Assembly: GCF_000247695.1 (NCBI RefSeq)
Contig: NW_004624778.1
Span: forward strand, 13,404,596-13,468,595
Origin: Heterocephalus glaber
Lineage: Eukaryota; Chordata; Mammalia; Rodentia; Bathyergidae
Reading direction: 5' to 3'
DNA: 64,000 nucleotides
Shown: piece by piece, positions 42,583 through 60,090 of the stretch
Numbering within the stretch: position 1 is the stretch's first letter
Layout of the letters: each line of letters opens with the position of its first letter
Position numbers and translations under genes: made by a program
The notes under the pieces: model-generated
Databases searched by the model: none
Seen by the model: the letters and a program-made list of their open reading frames with translations, nothing else
What the model was told of the DNA's origin: nothing

Positions 42583-43035
42583 GGGAGTTTCTATTACATG
42601 TTTTACAAGATGAGATGAGTTCTGGAAATGGATGGTAGTGATGGTTGTACAACAATGTAAACATACTTCATGCTACTGTTTAAAAATGGTTAGGACAGTA
42701 AATATTATGTTACTGTATTTTACAAAAAAAAAAAAAAGAAAAAAGGGCATGTGAGAGTTGAATGTAGAAGGAATCCCTCTGCTGCTCTAGCTAGTTCATT
42801 ACCTGGACCAGTGACAATGTAGAATTTGAAAAACCCAAAGGATGTTACTGTTAATCCCTGTATTTTTCACGTCAAACTGAAATTCTTATTTCCATCAGCA
42901 TCTTGCTTGGGCCCTCAGGGTGTGGGAACTTTTTTGAGGATCTGTTTCTGGTTAACAGTAGGTATGAGGACTCCCGGGAGCACCCCACTGGACTGCTCTA
43001 TAGCAGCCCAGAAGGGTGTGGCTGGCAGCACATTA

Positions 43036-49028
<5,993 letters not shown>

Positions 49029-49126
49029 TGAAAAGGCAGCTTGTCATCGTTGGGCTTGATGCAGCGGACATAGTGTGGTGTTGTGGCATTTAGGGTTTCC
49101 ATGAGGCGATTCAGCGAGTTGCGAAA
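49029..49126 (-). CDS. MYO5B: MYO5B coding exon: motor core ([14 protein letters not shown])
   Basis: This exon has 98 bases: 32 codons plus two bases of a split codon. It reads [20 protein letters not shown] followed by [12 protein letters not shown]. It carries the [10 protein letters not shown] motif found in almost every myosin head, in the lower 50-kDa domain close to the actin interface. The donor GTAAGTAC is near consensus and the acceptor is TTTCCCAG. The split codon CA|C restores histidine of PFHFDP when joined to the next exon, which supports both boundaries. Confidence 0.96.
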
Positions 49127-49964
49127 CTGGGAAAGCAAAAGTCAGCACTTGGTTATTTTTAACATTTTGTTGAATGTAAGGGGGAAAAAAGCCTTCATAC
49201 TGTTGATGATAGTAGTAGTTGTTACTATTATTACTGTTAATCCAAAAGAACAGGGGAAGAAACTCAGAGACCTGGGACCAGATTTCAGCTGACATTGCTA
49301 CCTTGCTGGGACCAAAAATCAAGTCCTTCCCTGAGTAGGGCCTCTATTCTAACTAAATGAGCAGAGACCATCCCTTAATGTGCTTAATTCCAAGGGATAG
49401 GGATTAAGTGAGATGAAAAGGCAAGTGAGTGCTGAGAGATAAGAGTGGACAGCTGAGCACCGGGGTCTTGCAGCCTTGACATCCACTGCAGGAGCATCCT
49501 AGGAATAAATGTGTTTATATCAGATGTCCAGAATTGGCAAATCCACAGGAATAAAAGTGGTGGTAGCCAGGGGCTTCTCTCTGGAGATGCACTGGGGGAA
49601 TGCCAACAGAAGCCTCAGAAGAAGGGAGAGGTTTAGCAGACTCTTGATCCCTGAGCTTATTCAACTCTTCTCTCTACCCTGCAGATGTGACCCCCTGCCT
49701 CCTTATAAGCTAATCACTGTGGCTGAGCCTCAGCTATTAAGGTATTGATTGGGGCTATCCTCATTTATCTTCCCTTTCTTCTGTTAGTCCTCTCTAGTGG
49801 AAGTTTTGGAGTTTCCTCTTCAGTAAAAGCTTGACCTAAGTGGCCAGGGCTGTTGACACCAGGCCACTGTGGCCTGCCTGCCCCCATAGCCAACATCTAC
49901 AGAGAAGCCAGCCCTGCCACATGTGTCACAGCCCATGGCTTCTGGCTATGAGCCTGGGGCTGAC
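49127..49964 (-). other. MYO5B: Short intron between exons 49965-50120 and 49029-49126
   Basis: An 838-base intron. No repeat or RNA gene was recognised in it. Confidence 0.85.
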
Positions 49965-50120
49965 CTGGTGGCCCACAGTTTTCTTGTGCTCTTTGTTGGA
50001 TGCCTTCAAGGGAGGTTTGGCAGGGCGAATGTTGATCTTCGAAGATGACCCCTTCCCAGCTGAGGTGGTGGCGGGAGCAGCATCCTTGTCATCATGAAAC
50101 AAGTCAGCTACTAATGGGAA
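49965..50120 (-). CDS. MYO5B: MYO5B coding exon: motor, loop 2
   Basis: This exon has 52 codons, phase 0 at both ends. It starts [20 protein letters not shown], continues through a lysine-rich stretch ([20 protein letters not shown]) and ends [11 protein letters not shown]. The middle part is loop 2, the basic, poorly conserved surface loop that contacts actin and helps set its affinity. The end starts the helix leading to the conserved FRNSL segment of the next exon. Loop 2 seems one residue longer than remembered human sequence (TSAGKG against TPGKG). Acceptor TTTCTAG, donor GTCAGC. The intron to the next exon in the gene is short, 838 bases. Confidence 0.95.
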
Positions 50121-50179
50121 CTAGAAACAATCACAGGAAGAATAATAAAAGTGAGATCTCTTGCACTTTATATTGTTTA

Positions 50180-50900
50180 AGTTCTTCCAAAATTGCTTTC
50201 CTAAGATATGCTCACGAGAAATAAAGGCACGTCCACACAAAACCCTGTACACCATTTACAGCACCATTATTCATAAGAGCAACCTATTAGAACTCCTCAA
50301 ATGCCCATCACCTGTTGAGTGGATGCAATGTGTTATATATCCATACAATGGAATATTGGTCAATAATATAAAGGAAAGAATGTCTCATTCATGCTTGATA
50401 TAGATGAACCTTGAAAACATGCTCAGTGAATGAAACCAGGCACAGAAGAACACATAGTGTGTCATTCTCTTTAGTGTATGAAATGTCCAGGGAACAGAAA
50501 GTGATTTAATGATTGACAGAGCAGGTGGAGGAGAAAAATGGAGTAATTGCTAATAGATACAGGGTTTCTTCTTAGATTAATGAAAATATTCTTGAATTTA
50601 TAGTAGTGATGGTTGCACAGTTTGGTAAACATACTAAAAACCACTGGATTGTATACTTCAAAAAGTGAGTTTTGCTGGGTGTGGTGGCACATGCCTATCA
50701 TCTCAGCATTCTGGGAGGTTGAAGCAGGAGGATCCCAAATTTGAACCCAGCCTGAGTAACTCAGTGAGACCCTATTTCAAATATTTTATTTTAAAGCTAG
50801 GGATATAGTTCAGTGTGATGGCCCTGGGTTCAGTCCCCAGAAATCCTCCTCTGCCTACACATAAAGCTGAGTTTTGTGGCATGTGAACAGTTTTAAAAGG
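50180..50900 (+). mobile_element. Old L1M 3' region, interrupted by B1-ID
   Basis: CATTATTCATAAGAGCAACC, CATACAATGGAATATTGGTC and GTGATGGTTGCACAG match the standard L1 3' order. The piece lies just upstream (gene sense) of the loop-2 exon, in antisense to the gene. Confidence 0.7.
50674..50861 (+). mobile_element. B1-ID dimeric SINE inside L1M
   Basis: It starts GCTGGGTGTGGTGGCACATG, with GAGGTTGAAGCAGGAGG and GTGAGACCCTATTTC. Linker A/T, then AGGGATATAGTTCAGTG and GGGTTCAGTCCCCAG. Flanked by an imperfect AAAG-TGAGTTTTG duplication (about 50662-50673 and 50862-50875). The most complete of the dimers. Confidence 0.88.
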
Positions 50901-51529
50901 CTGGAAAACAGTAGCTTTTCCTGACAATCTTATTTAACCTTCACCTATGAGGATGGGCATAATTTCATTTCCATGTGGTATGGTAGGAGGCAGAGATAAG
51001 ATCTCACAGGACTATGTTTGAATACCATTTCTCATACTTGTTGGCCTTTTTTTTTTTTTTTTTTTTTAACGTTATATGATTTCCCTGAGCCCTGGTATAA
51101 GACCATATGTGTTATATGGGGTTGTTACAAGGATTCAGTTATGTGGCTTCTCTGGGTTAACATCTCTGTTGGTAGCAAGGTGTAGATGGACGCCTTGGAT
51201 GAAGAACTGGTGGCACAGAGTCCTGGCCATCAGGCCCCTCAGCCAGACATCTCTGCCTCAGAACACAGCTCTGCCATCGTGCCCTGGGGAAGTCAAAGCT
51301 GGGGCCAGTACAAAGTACTGTGAGGCCTGTAGCAAGAATCTGCCCACGCAGAGGGTAAAGAACTCAGGTCCCCTTTGCCAACCTTGCTACTTCCATCCTC
51401 AACAGACCAGAAGCTGCTAGTGGCCCAGGCTCTAGGCTCTGCTCCTTTTAACCCACTTTGCATCCACTTGTTTTAAACCCCACTTAAATGCATGGTTCCC
51501 TCTTCTTCCATTATGATGTCTGAATGCCC

Positions 51530-51830
51530 TGGTCTAGTATTCAAGGACTCCATAATCCAATCCCGCTCATCCTCCCTCAAAAGATACTTTGCAAAGCAGT
51601 CAGGCTGACCCCACCTGCTGGCCCATAAAGCAGCGCACTTGTTTATTTCAACCTCTACCCCTTTGCTTATTGTGCTACTCTTACTTGAAACACTCCACTC
51701 CTTCCTACTCTGTTTATCCTGAGGCCCATCTCTCCAGGACCATTCCTGTGTCCCCTGTGATCCTTTCCAGAGTACTCACCCATTCAAGCACCCAGGAGGC
51801 ACCTGAGGTCTGTGCTAAACCCACAGCCTA
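51530..51830 (+). repeat. L2-like relic
   Basis: CAAGGACTCCATAATCCAAT, CTTGAAACACTCCACTCC and GAGGCCCATCTCTCCAGGAC resemble L2 sequence. Confidence 0.5.
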
Positions 51831-52784
51831 CTAACCTCTTCCTCCAAGGAGGAAGAGGGCTGGACACCTAGGACAGAGCTTGTTTCAATATTCAAAGTTA
51901 CCCTTGTCATTTACACTGGCAATATCAAGGAGGTAGAAATACAAAAGAGTTTAGAATACAGCTTTCATCTTTGATGTGCTTGCAATCATGACCAAGTACA
52001 TAAAAATCCATTCCAAGAAATAATCCTCCAGCTGATAACATGTCCTGAAAATTCAGAGCGGGAGATTTAGGCTGAGGTAAGCTAAGTATTCAAGGTCCAA
52101 CATCACCTTCATAAAAGGCATCCTAAAGAGCAGTGACGGCCAGCTTCTTCTCTGATCATGTTCTGCTTTGAATTCCTTAGAATCCTCTGCAACTTGAGAC
52201 TCAGTTTAATTAGAATTCATTGGGCACCTGCCGAACATTATAAGTAGGCCATCATACTGATAGCTTGGAAAATAAAAGGATCATATAATGGACAGGTCCA
52301 AAACTCACAAAATAATTTAATGGCATCTACCCTCAGTATTTCAACTCTGTATTTCAGGTGAGGTGTATTCAAAGACTCTTAGAAGCCTACAAATATCAGG
52401 CAACACATACAGTCCTTTCATATTACAACATACAGTATGCCCTGGATCATCTCACTCTTTTCCTTCCCCTCCCATACTACGAGGCAGTACAGTCATGATG
52501 TCAACAAGCTAATGATGTCTCAGCACGAACATGTTAGTGTCCAGAGAAAGAAGCATGATGGTGCTGTTGGCACATTAGAGCTATTCTCAGAACCTGGATG
52601 TTAGACTTCGGCGACTTAGCTCATTTGAAGGCAGGTTCTGCAACCTCATTAGGTAATTATGCTGCAGGATAACATGAGTTGGGGGATAAAACAGGTCATG
52701 GCCATCTCATTCCATTAGGGCTTCTTGAAACCTGACATTACTCAGGACAGTCATAGTATCACTGTCCAGAACTTGAAACACATC

Positions 52785-53025
52785 TATTTAAAAACTGGCA
52801 AAATCAACCATTAACAAATGCTGGCGGGGGTGTGGGGAGAAAGGAACCCTTCTCCATTTTTGGTGGGAGTGCAGACTGGTGCAACCACTGTGGAAATCAG
52901 TACGGAGATACCTCAAAGAACTAGGACTACAGGTCCCATTTGACCCAGCTATTCCCCTACTGGGTATTTTCCCCAAAGAATTAAAAGAATCATACCACAG
53001 AAATATATGTGCACCTATCTTTATA
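52785..53025 (+). mobile_element. L1 3' fragment cut by assembly gap
   Basis: Closely similar to 30960-31170: GGTGGGAGTGCAGACTGGTG, AATCAGTACGGAGATACCTC and CCAGCTATTCCCC. Runs into the N stretch. Confidence 0.88.
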
Positions 53026-53518
53026 NNNNNNNNNNNNNNNNNNNNNNNNNNNNNNNNNNNNNNNNNNNNNNNNNNNNNNNNNNNNNNNNNNNNNNNNNNN
53101 NNNNNNNNNNNNNNNNNNNNNNNNNNNNNNNNNNNNNNNNNNNNNNNNNNNNNNNNNNNNNNNNNNNNNNNNNNNNNNNNNNNNNNNNNNNNNNNNNNNN
53201 NNNNNNNNNNNNNNNNNNNNNNNNNNNNNNNNNNNNNNNNNNNNNNNNNNNNNNNNNNNNNNNNNNNNNNNNNNNNNNNNNNNNNNNNNNNNNNNNNNNN
53301 NNNNNNNNNNNNNNNNNNNNNNNNNNNNNNNNNNNNNNNNNNNNNNNNNNNNNNNNNNNNNNNNNNNNNNNNNNNNNNNNNNNNNNNNNNNNNNNNNNNN
53401 NNNNNNNNNNNNNNNNNNNNNNNNNNNNNNNNNNNNNNNNNNNNNNNNNNNNNNNNNNNNNNNNNNNNNNNNNNNNNNNNNNNNNNNNNNNNNNNNNNNN
53501 NNNNNNNNNNNNNNNNNN
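53026..53518. other. Assembly gap (run of N)
   Basis: 493 unknown bases. The left flank is a sense L1 3' region and the right flank is the tail half of an ID SINE, so the missing sequence is probably repeat. The true length is unknown. Confidence 0.99.
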
Positions 53519-53575
53519 TGTAAGTGCAAGGACCCGCGTTCGATCCCCAGAACCAAAAAAAAAATAAATAAATAA
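53519..53575 (+). mobile_element. ID-type SINE, 3' half at gap edge
   Basis: It emerges from the assembly gap with TGTAAGTGCAAGGACCCGCG and a good B box (GTTCGATCC), then an A-rich tail with AATA repeats. Confidence 0.85.
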
Positions 53576-53742
53576 AAGCTGCAAAATGCAGATACTTGGC
53601 TCATTGAATACTCCTCCATCTGATGGCTTCTGATATTCTTTGTGTAACAGGTAACATAAATTCCATAAAATAAATATTAATTTTCACCAAATGTTAAGCC
53701 TAGTCTTATGCAAGAACACCATACAATCAGAAAGGATTAGCC

Positions 53743-53822
53743 AGGGCCAGGGATTTAGCTCAGTGGTTCCGCAGCACTAGGACCGGAGTTTGATCCCTCG
53801 TACAAAAAAAAAAAAAAAAAAA
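53743..53822 (+). mobile_element. ID-type SINE with internal deletion
   Basis: AGGGCCAGGGATTTAGCTCA start, a shortened middle, GAGTTTGATCC and a long A tail. A perfect 14-bp duplication, AGAAAGGATTAGCC, lies at 53729-53742 and 53823-53836. Confidence 0.92.
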
Positions 53823-54311
53823 AGAAAGGATTAGCCTGAGTATGCCTACCCACACAGACAAGGTTATGATGGTTCAAAAGCGGTATCTGGTGCTGGTTAA
53901 AGTTATAGACTTGCTTCCTATATCAAGTATTTAAAACTAAAATAAATACAAAAAATAGTTCTTCCAACATGACTCTCAGGTATTAGAAGTTTACATTTTT
54001 TAGTTCAATTTTAGAGTCAGAAGTAATTATATATAAATCAGTATTTTATTTTACACAGTGTGGTTGCTAGTCAGATGGGTTACAAGGCAATGAGACAACT
54101 GTGTGTACTTGTGTGATTACATGTGCACATGTGCTGGGATCAATGTATATTTTAATTCTTCCTCTGCACTCTCTATTTCTCACTGCAACACCAACCACCA
54201 GGGGTGTCTGATTTCCATTTTTTTGCACAGTGGTTTACATGCAAATAAAGGTTGTGGTTCTTTAGTTTTCTGGCCTGGGTTTTAAGTTCAATCTAAAAAC
54301 ATCAACTGATT

Positions 54312-54400
54312 GGTGTTGGAGATGTAGCTTTGCAGCAGAGTGCTTGCATAGCATGTGATAGGTCCTTGGTTCAATCCCCAGCATCACAATAATAAACAAA
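54312..54400 (+). mobile_element. tRNA-derived SINE (ID-related, older)
   Basis: GGTGTTGGAGATGTAGCTTT, GAGTGCTTGCATAGCATG and a B box GGTTCAATCC, with an AATAATAAAC tail. A diverged relative of the ID half of the B1-ID dimers. Confidence 0.75.
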
Positions 54401-54699
54401 TGCCAGCACCATCCAATGATCTTGAAGCCAAGAACCATCTGGTAAGAAGCTCGAGCTCAATCTCATTGCTAGCTACCTTGTGGCTGCAACAGGATGGAGA
54501 CACTGAAATCAGCACTGGAGAATGCTACCATATTCCTGACAAAAGCACACCCTGAATTCTTGCACCAGGCCTGGAATGGGTAATCCTATCTCTTCTCTCT
54601 CAGTGTACTATTGGCTGCCTAACAAGGTGGCCAAAGACAATGTACCTTCTCCCTTGACCTACTTCAGTCCTACCTGAACAGAAGTTCTCAGGCTGCCTC

Positions 54700-55300
54700 C
54701 CCACACTACTGAAATGGATCCTGAGAGACCATTTGCGGATTCTCCTTGCAAAGCCCAGTGGCTAGAAATGGTTTCATTCTTCATCTTATCTATCCTCTCC
54801 AAAGCTTCCAATCCAACCCATTCCTTCTTCCTGGAGGCCTTTCTTCTGCTGTGGTGGTTCTGCCTCCTCCAGTTCCTCCCTGTCCTCCCAACTTCTCCTC
54901 CAGCAACTCCTAGTGGCCCATCTTCCTGCTTTCCCCTCCTCCACACTGCTGTTTGCAAGATCTGCTTATTTCTTTCCAATACTCATTCCCTGGACAGTCT
55001 CCAGGTGCTTCCATTATTCCTCTCAATCCTCTCTCTCCAGTCTGGCTCTTTTTTCATCACTGTGATCGTATTTCCAGCTATCTGCTCAATATCTTCCTTC
55101 CTGTGGATGTTCCACTGGCAACTCCAAACTTGACATGGTGAAAAATTGCCCTCACATACTGCCCTCTGAAATTAGGGATCTTGCCTTCACCTACCTCCTG
55201 TCTCAATCAAGTATCGAGGTCTGTCCACAGTTAAGTGTCCATAATCTTTTCTGCACAAAATAAGAATGCTGCAGTCCTGGTTCAGGATCACCAGAGTTCT
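54700..55300 (+). repeat. L2-like relic with open frame remnant
   Basis: GATGTTCCACTGGCAACTCC followed by AAACTTGACATGGTGAAAAA is typical of L2 near the end of its reverse-transcriptase frame. An open stretch at 54714-55133 is a by-product of this relic or of pyrimidine-rich sequence, not a gene. Confidence 0.6.
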
Positions 55301-56944
55301 CTTCTAGACCACTAGTTATACCTTCACATCCAGAGATATCCCACTATCAGCCAGAGTTTTCTTTGAATGAAAACTTTATTCAGTAGTCCCTTGTTAAACT
55401 CATTGGCCCACAATCTATGCCAGAAAGCCACCATAGTATGCATTAACTGAGACACATGGGGACAAGAAGATAGCCGCCCAGGGACCTCTCAAGAATGGTA
55501 TCAGAGTACCCAGGCACATATGAGAAAGGGCAGACTGGTATGGAGAAACTTCCACAGAAAAATAATGGGAGCCTCAGGGAAAGTTCACATTTTAAAGATA
55601 TCCTTCTGACTCAGTCTGTCATACTAGAGCACACTTCCAGCTGATTAAATTATAATCTATACACTTTCTAAAATGAATTTTCAAGATGTTTGTGGCATGA
55701 GTAGGAATGGACAATCTTCATAATGATACTGCTTGAGATGTAACTTATTGTGTGAAAGATCTGTTAAATGCTAAGGTCAGAAACGTATCAAAAATCACAC
55801 AAGGAAATCTAAAATCAGATCACTAATAAGTATTTCAAATTTTCAGCCCTTTTCTCTTGCTTCTGTCAGAGAAGCAGTCTATGCTTTTTAATACATTAAT
55901 GAAGCGATCTGTAACTTAACAGAAATGGAAAGCTGTTCAAGGCAGACTTTCACCTAAGCTGGCACTGTCCCATACTTTGGGTATAAACATGGCCAAGGTG
56001 CAGTCTGGAGAATTTATATTTTGTTTTAAAAGCTATGTTTTAATTATGGCTCTCTGAAACTAAGAGTGATTTGGAAGAGGTAAGGTGAGTTCTTCAAAAC
56101 ATTAACTCTGGAAAAGAGCTATAGGCTTCATATTCAATTTAGGATTTGTTTTTGTAGACTCAGTGACCATACAGAGCACTCTACGCTGACCACAAGACCG
56201 AAAAACCAAGGTATCCTGTGCAATACTGGGCTATAGGTAACAGCCAAAGACCTATGCAAAAATTATCAATTATTGTCACTTCCCACCCATCCATCTGAGG
56301 GCTGGGACACAGAGGGACTCCCAGGTGTGTCCCAACTATAAACAAACTCAAAATTACAATGAAAAATAGTTACTTGACAGAAGATTCATACAAAAACCCT
56401 CACATAGCTGGGTGAGGAGGAGAAAGTTTCCTTCAACCTACTCACTCTGGATATGCTTTTAGAACTATGGAGAAGCTTGTTTATAAGTTTGCTGACCAGG
56501 AATGAAGTCCTTCACATCATTATCAGTCCTGGGAAATGGCATCGATACAGCCTTTCTAAAAATCACTTCCTTTTAATTAAAAAACAGTTACAGTAACATA
56601 TTCAGACAAACCAAGCACTTCCTTAACTGTGTTTGTCACTTATTTGAAAAGGGTCCATAGGTATTGGGTTTGGTACTGTCTGCTATTGAAATTTATAGTT
56701 TTTAAAAACCTGAGGCAAATCTGTTTGAAAAGGGATTAAGAGAAGTATGAAAACACTTTCTAAAGACCATTTGACAGTTTAAGGAAATATCAATTACAGC
56801 TGTCTGCTTAGCTGTTACCTTGGAAATCACACCTATTCTTTGTGCTTATAAGGATACAAAAGAGATTTCCTTTACAACAAACATGTGAAACTAAAACAAC
56901 ACACAGTAAAACAGTTTGATGAAGATCTCTTGCCTAGAATCTTA

Positions 56945-57600
56945 TCTTTAAAATCTATACCTGCAGCCGGAATGGCGGTATACACATGTAAGACTAGCAC
57001 TCGGGAGGCTGAGGCAGGAGGATTGCTGTGAGCTTGAGGTCAACCTAAGCTATATAGTGAGTTCAAGGCCAGCCTGAACAACATAGTGAGACCTGTCTCA
57101 AAAACAAATAATAACACCCCCCTGAAAACAAACAAACAACAACAACAAAAAAGACACAACCCCCTCCCCCCAAAACACTATACCTGCATATGAATGTTTG
57201 TTGTGACTATTTACAAGAGCCAAGACATGGAGTCAGCCTAGGTACTCAATGATAGATGAATGGATAAAGAAAATATGGTGTATTATATATACAATAGTGT
57301 GATTCAGCCATAAAGAGAAATGAAATTATATTACCTGCAGGAAAATGGATGAACTAGAGGACATCATTCTAAGCAAAATATACAAAAAACAGACATCACA
57401 AATTTTCTCTCATACATGCAAATTTAAAGAACTGAAAGTGGAAGAAGGACTATTATGGAAGGGAAAGGAGAATGTGGGGAGCAAGAGAAGGTGAACAAGA
57501 TTAAAACACAATCTATGTATATATGGAAACATCCCAGAGAAACCCATTAATTTGTATAATACGCATTATTATAACTTAACTATGGCTGTAAACAATCAAA
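56945..57600 (+). mobile_element. L1 3' fragment, interrupted by B1
   Basis: After the B1, CTATACCTGCATATGAATG, AGAGCCAAGACATGG, AATGGATAAAGAAAATATGG and GGAAAATGGATGAACTAGAG follow L1 order. The end is AT-rich. Confidence 0.8.
56966..57177 (+). mobile_element. B1-like SINE inside L1
   Basis: GCCGGAATGGCGGTATACAC, GGGAGGCTGAGGCAGGAGG, GAGTTCAAGGCCAGCC and GTGAGACCTGTCTC, then a long A/C-rich tail. A perfect 11-bp duplication, CTATACCTGCA, lies at 56955-56965 and 57178-57188. Confidence 0.92.
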
Positions 57601-59022
57601 ATACATTTTCTTTTTAATCAGCTCTTTTACATGGTTAATGCTACTGTTTGGGAGAAAAATCTCCATTGTTTAGACAGAAAATTTTTAGTTGTCAGTTTTC
57701 AATGGGCTTTGAGGGAAAGACTGCACCTCACTCTTGGGAAGATGATAAATATGCATATTCCTGCACTGGAAAAGGGACAGTGCTTGCTCTTGTATCAGCT
57801 GGAAGTTCTCTTACAGAGATACCTGCTTTTCTGAGCATCAGTAGCTGCCTTTCAACAATCAGCACAAATACCATTAACAAGCAGCACTCCAAGTACATTT
57901 AAGAACAAGCATTTTATAATATGTTGACCATCTCAATGTTTCTAACTAAAGTTTTAAATTTAAAATACACTTTTAAAAAAAGAAAACATTTGCTCTAAAT
58001 GGCATGCATGTAGACTTTAAGGAACATGTTAGTGTGGAAAGCAATGGACTCATGTACACCATTATTCCTTCACAGCTGAAGTCATCAGAGTGGAAAGGAA
58101 GTGGGGGAGAGAGCACTTGGCCTTGGTCCAAGCTACTCCACTGTGACTACTGGACCTTAGGAATTGTCATGGCTCAGGTTGGTGGCTTTAAGCCAAGACT
58201 ATCTTTGAGCCATTTTGGCCTAGAGATTCTTCCTGTTGGCATGCTGTGAGAGATGGTATCAGGACTGCCGGCCAAGAAACATAGCCTAGGATGGCCCTCG
58301 CTGCCTGGCCTGCACACCCAACTCACTACTTGTCCCTCCAACCTACACACAGTGTAGGATACAGGACCCTGGACATAGGAGAATGTAGGAACAGAACATC
58401 TTCAGAGAAAAAATATTCTCCTTTTGAGGTCTTTCACCACGTTTAATAAAATATTATTTTTTACAATAAAAAATGAGGGGGAAAATTATTCTTTAGTATT
58501 TAAAACAAATGAATATGTTAATAGTTTCAAGTCATGTTTTTAAAGAGGCATTTCTTAAGTCTATTTATAGCTGTTGTAGATGTGAAAGCAATTAGCTACA
58601 TTATAAACTGTTAGGCAGTGGAACTGGCTTTACTAATTACATTCTCATCAGCACCAGTTTATCTCACTGCTCTTGCTGGGGGGGTCTCAAACATCCCTGT
58701 GCCTGGCAGGCAGGTGGGAGTCCTTTATCTCACACTGCTTAATTGGTCACACCAAGTTGCTAATTTCTTATCAGGGATGCCACACAAAGGAAAAAAGGTG
58801 ATAGCTTCTCATAATATAAAAGTAAAATTGTGAATTTAACCAAAGATTTGTGATTTAGCTGGGCTTAAACAGATGAAAACCAATAAAAATTGGGCATTAC
58901 ATATTTAACTAACGACATAGGGCCTCGAACCATTGTAGTCTCTTTTTCTACCTGTAACATGAATTAGCAACATAAGCTTCAGAGAACTGCTGTGAACACT
59001 AAAACACATTGATAATGGGCCT

Positions 59023-59217
59023 GTAATTTGTATGTCTTGATGCCAGGTGGCTTGAACCACTAGTGGTACATCCATGACTGTCCCATCAGTAGGTTTTTAT
59101 TAGTAAAATAACCCAATAGAAGTGATTAGATCTGTTTGTACCACCGGTGGTACAAGATGCCCAATGGGACAGTCATGCATGTACCACTGGTGGTTTAAGC
59201 CAGCAGGAACTTGTTAA
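59023..59217. mobile_element. Palindrome-rich element ending in TTAA, copy 2
   Basis: Left arm GGCTTGAACCACTAGTGGTA, central TACCACCGGTGGTA and right arm TACCACTGGTGGTTTAAGCC, closed by GCAGGAACTTGTTAA. The inverted arms pair over more than 35 bases, through CATGACTGTCCCAT at left and ATGGGACAGTCATG at right. Confidence 0.72.
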
Positions 59218-59669
59218 AGGAAATGATAGAGGTTCAGAGAACAAGGATCTCAAAAATGCTTAAGTGACAGATGCTGCTTGACATGGCTGACTGCTTCAAG
59301 ATTGAAAGCACACTTAGGAATGTCTCTGGTTTGTAGCTCCATCTGTGTACAGCCAATCTATGGGCTTATGGTGCTCTAGTGCTGATCTCTGCCTTCTGTC
59401 CTGGGGGTAAGTCTGAACTGGGCTGGAAGGCTCCTGGTGGGGAGCTGCTGAGCTCTTCCTGTGAGGGTCTTTAGCCCAGATCCCTACCTGGCTGACCTAC
59501 ATGTGGCTGGTCACCACCACATCATCTCAGAGAGCTGGGAATGGGCAGTAGGGTGGCAAGAAGGTCACTGGTTCTTTAGAAATATTAGGTGGTGAGCAGA
59601 AAGCTAGAACTGTACTGGGTGAGTTGAAAGATAAGAAGGGAGTATGTTACCTTTTAAGAGAAGATCACA

Positions 59670-60090
59670 GACCTATTTGTCCTCCAATTTAGCAACATCT
59701 ATAAATTTTGATGCATACATCCTTTGAATCACCAATTTCACTTCTAAAGTTTTACCGAATAGACAACTGTACAAGCAAGCAAAGACATACATGAAGGGCA
59801 CTCACTGACACTTTATTTGAAATAGCAAACTGCCAGCCGTTATTTAAAATAGGAAAAGTAGATGGGTACTCATGTGGAAAGATGGCCAGGATACAATGGT
59901 TACTGAAAAATTACAAAGGAGTAGGTATATATACTATGACTATTTAAATCTTAAAAAGATGTACTCATGTGCTTGTTTAAGCAAAATAGGAATTCATCAG
60001 AACATGGGTCAAGGAGAAGAGATGGCTTTTATATATTTCTGCACTATTTGAATTTTTATGAGTCTATATTTCATTTCCAATAAAAACCCA
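59670..60090 (+). mobile_element. Old L1M-like 3' fragment
   Basis: CAAGCAAGCAAAGACATACA, TTTGAAATAGCAAACTGCC and GTGGAAAGATGGCCAGGATA follow the order of ancient L1MC/MB 3' ends. Highly diverged. Confidence 0.55.

Larger units (their letters stand above)
41890..42740 (+). mobile_element. Old L1M 3' region, interrupted
   Basis: GATGAATGGTTAAGCAA, TTATTCAGCCTTAAAAATAA and AATGAACCTTGAAGACATTA are typical of ancient L1 3' ends. Split by an ID (41970-42058) and an LTR (42283-42582), then resuming with GGATGGTAGTGATGGTTGTA and an A-tract. Confidence 0.8.

Noticed and set aside
52879..53619. Open frames that cross the assembly gap
   Set aside because: They are open only because N stretches contain no stops.
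54714..55133. 139-codon plus-strand open frame rich in leucine, serine and phenylalanine
   Set aside because: It lies in an L2-like relic with pyrimidine-rich sequence. No intact domain, no splice context and no conserved start.
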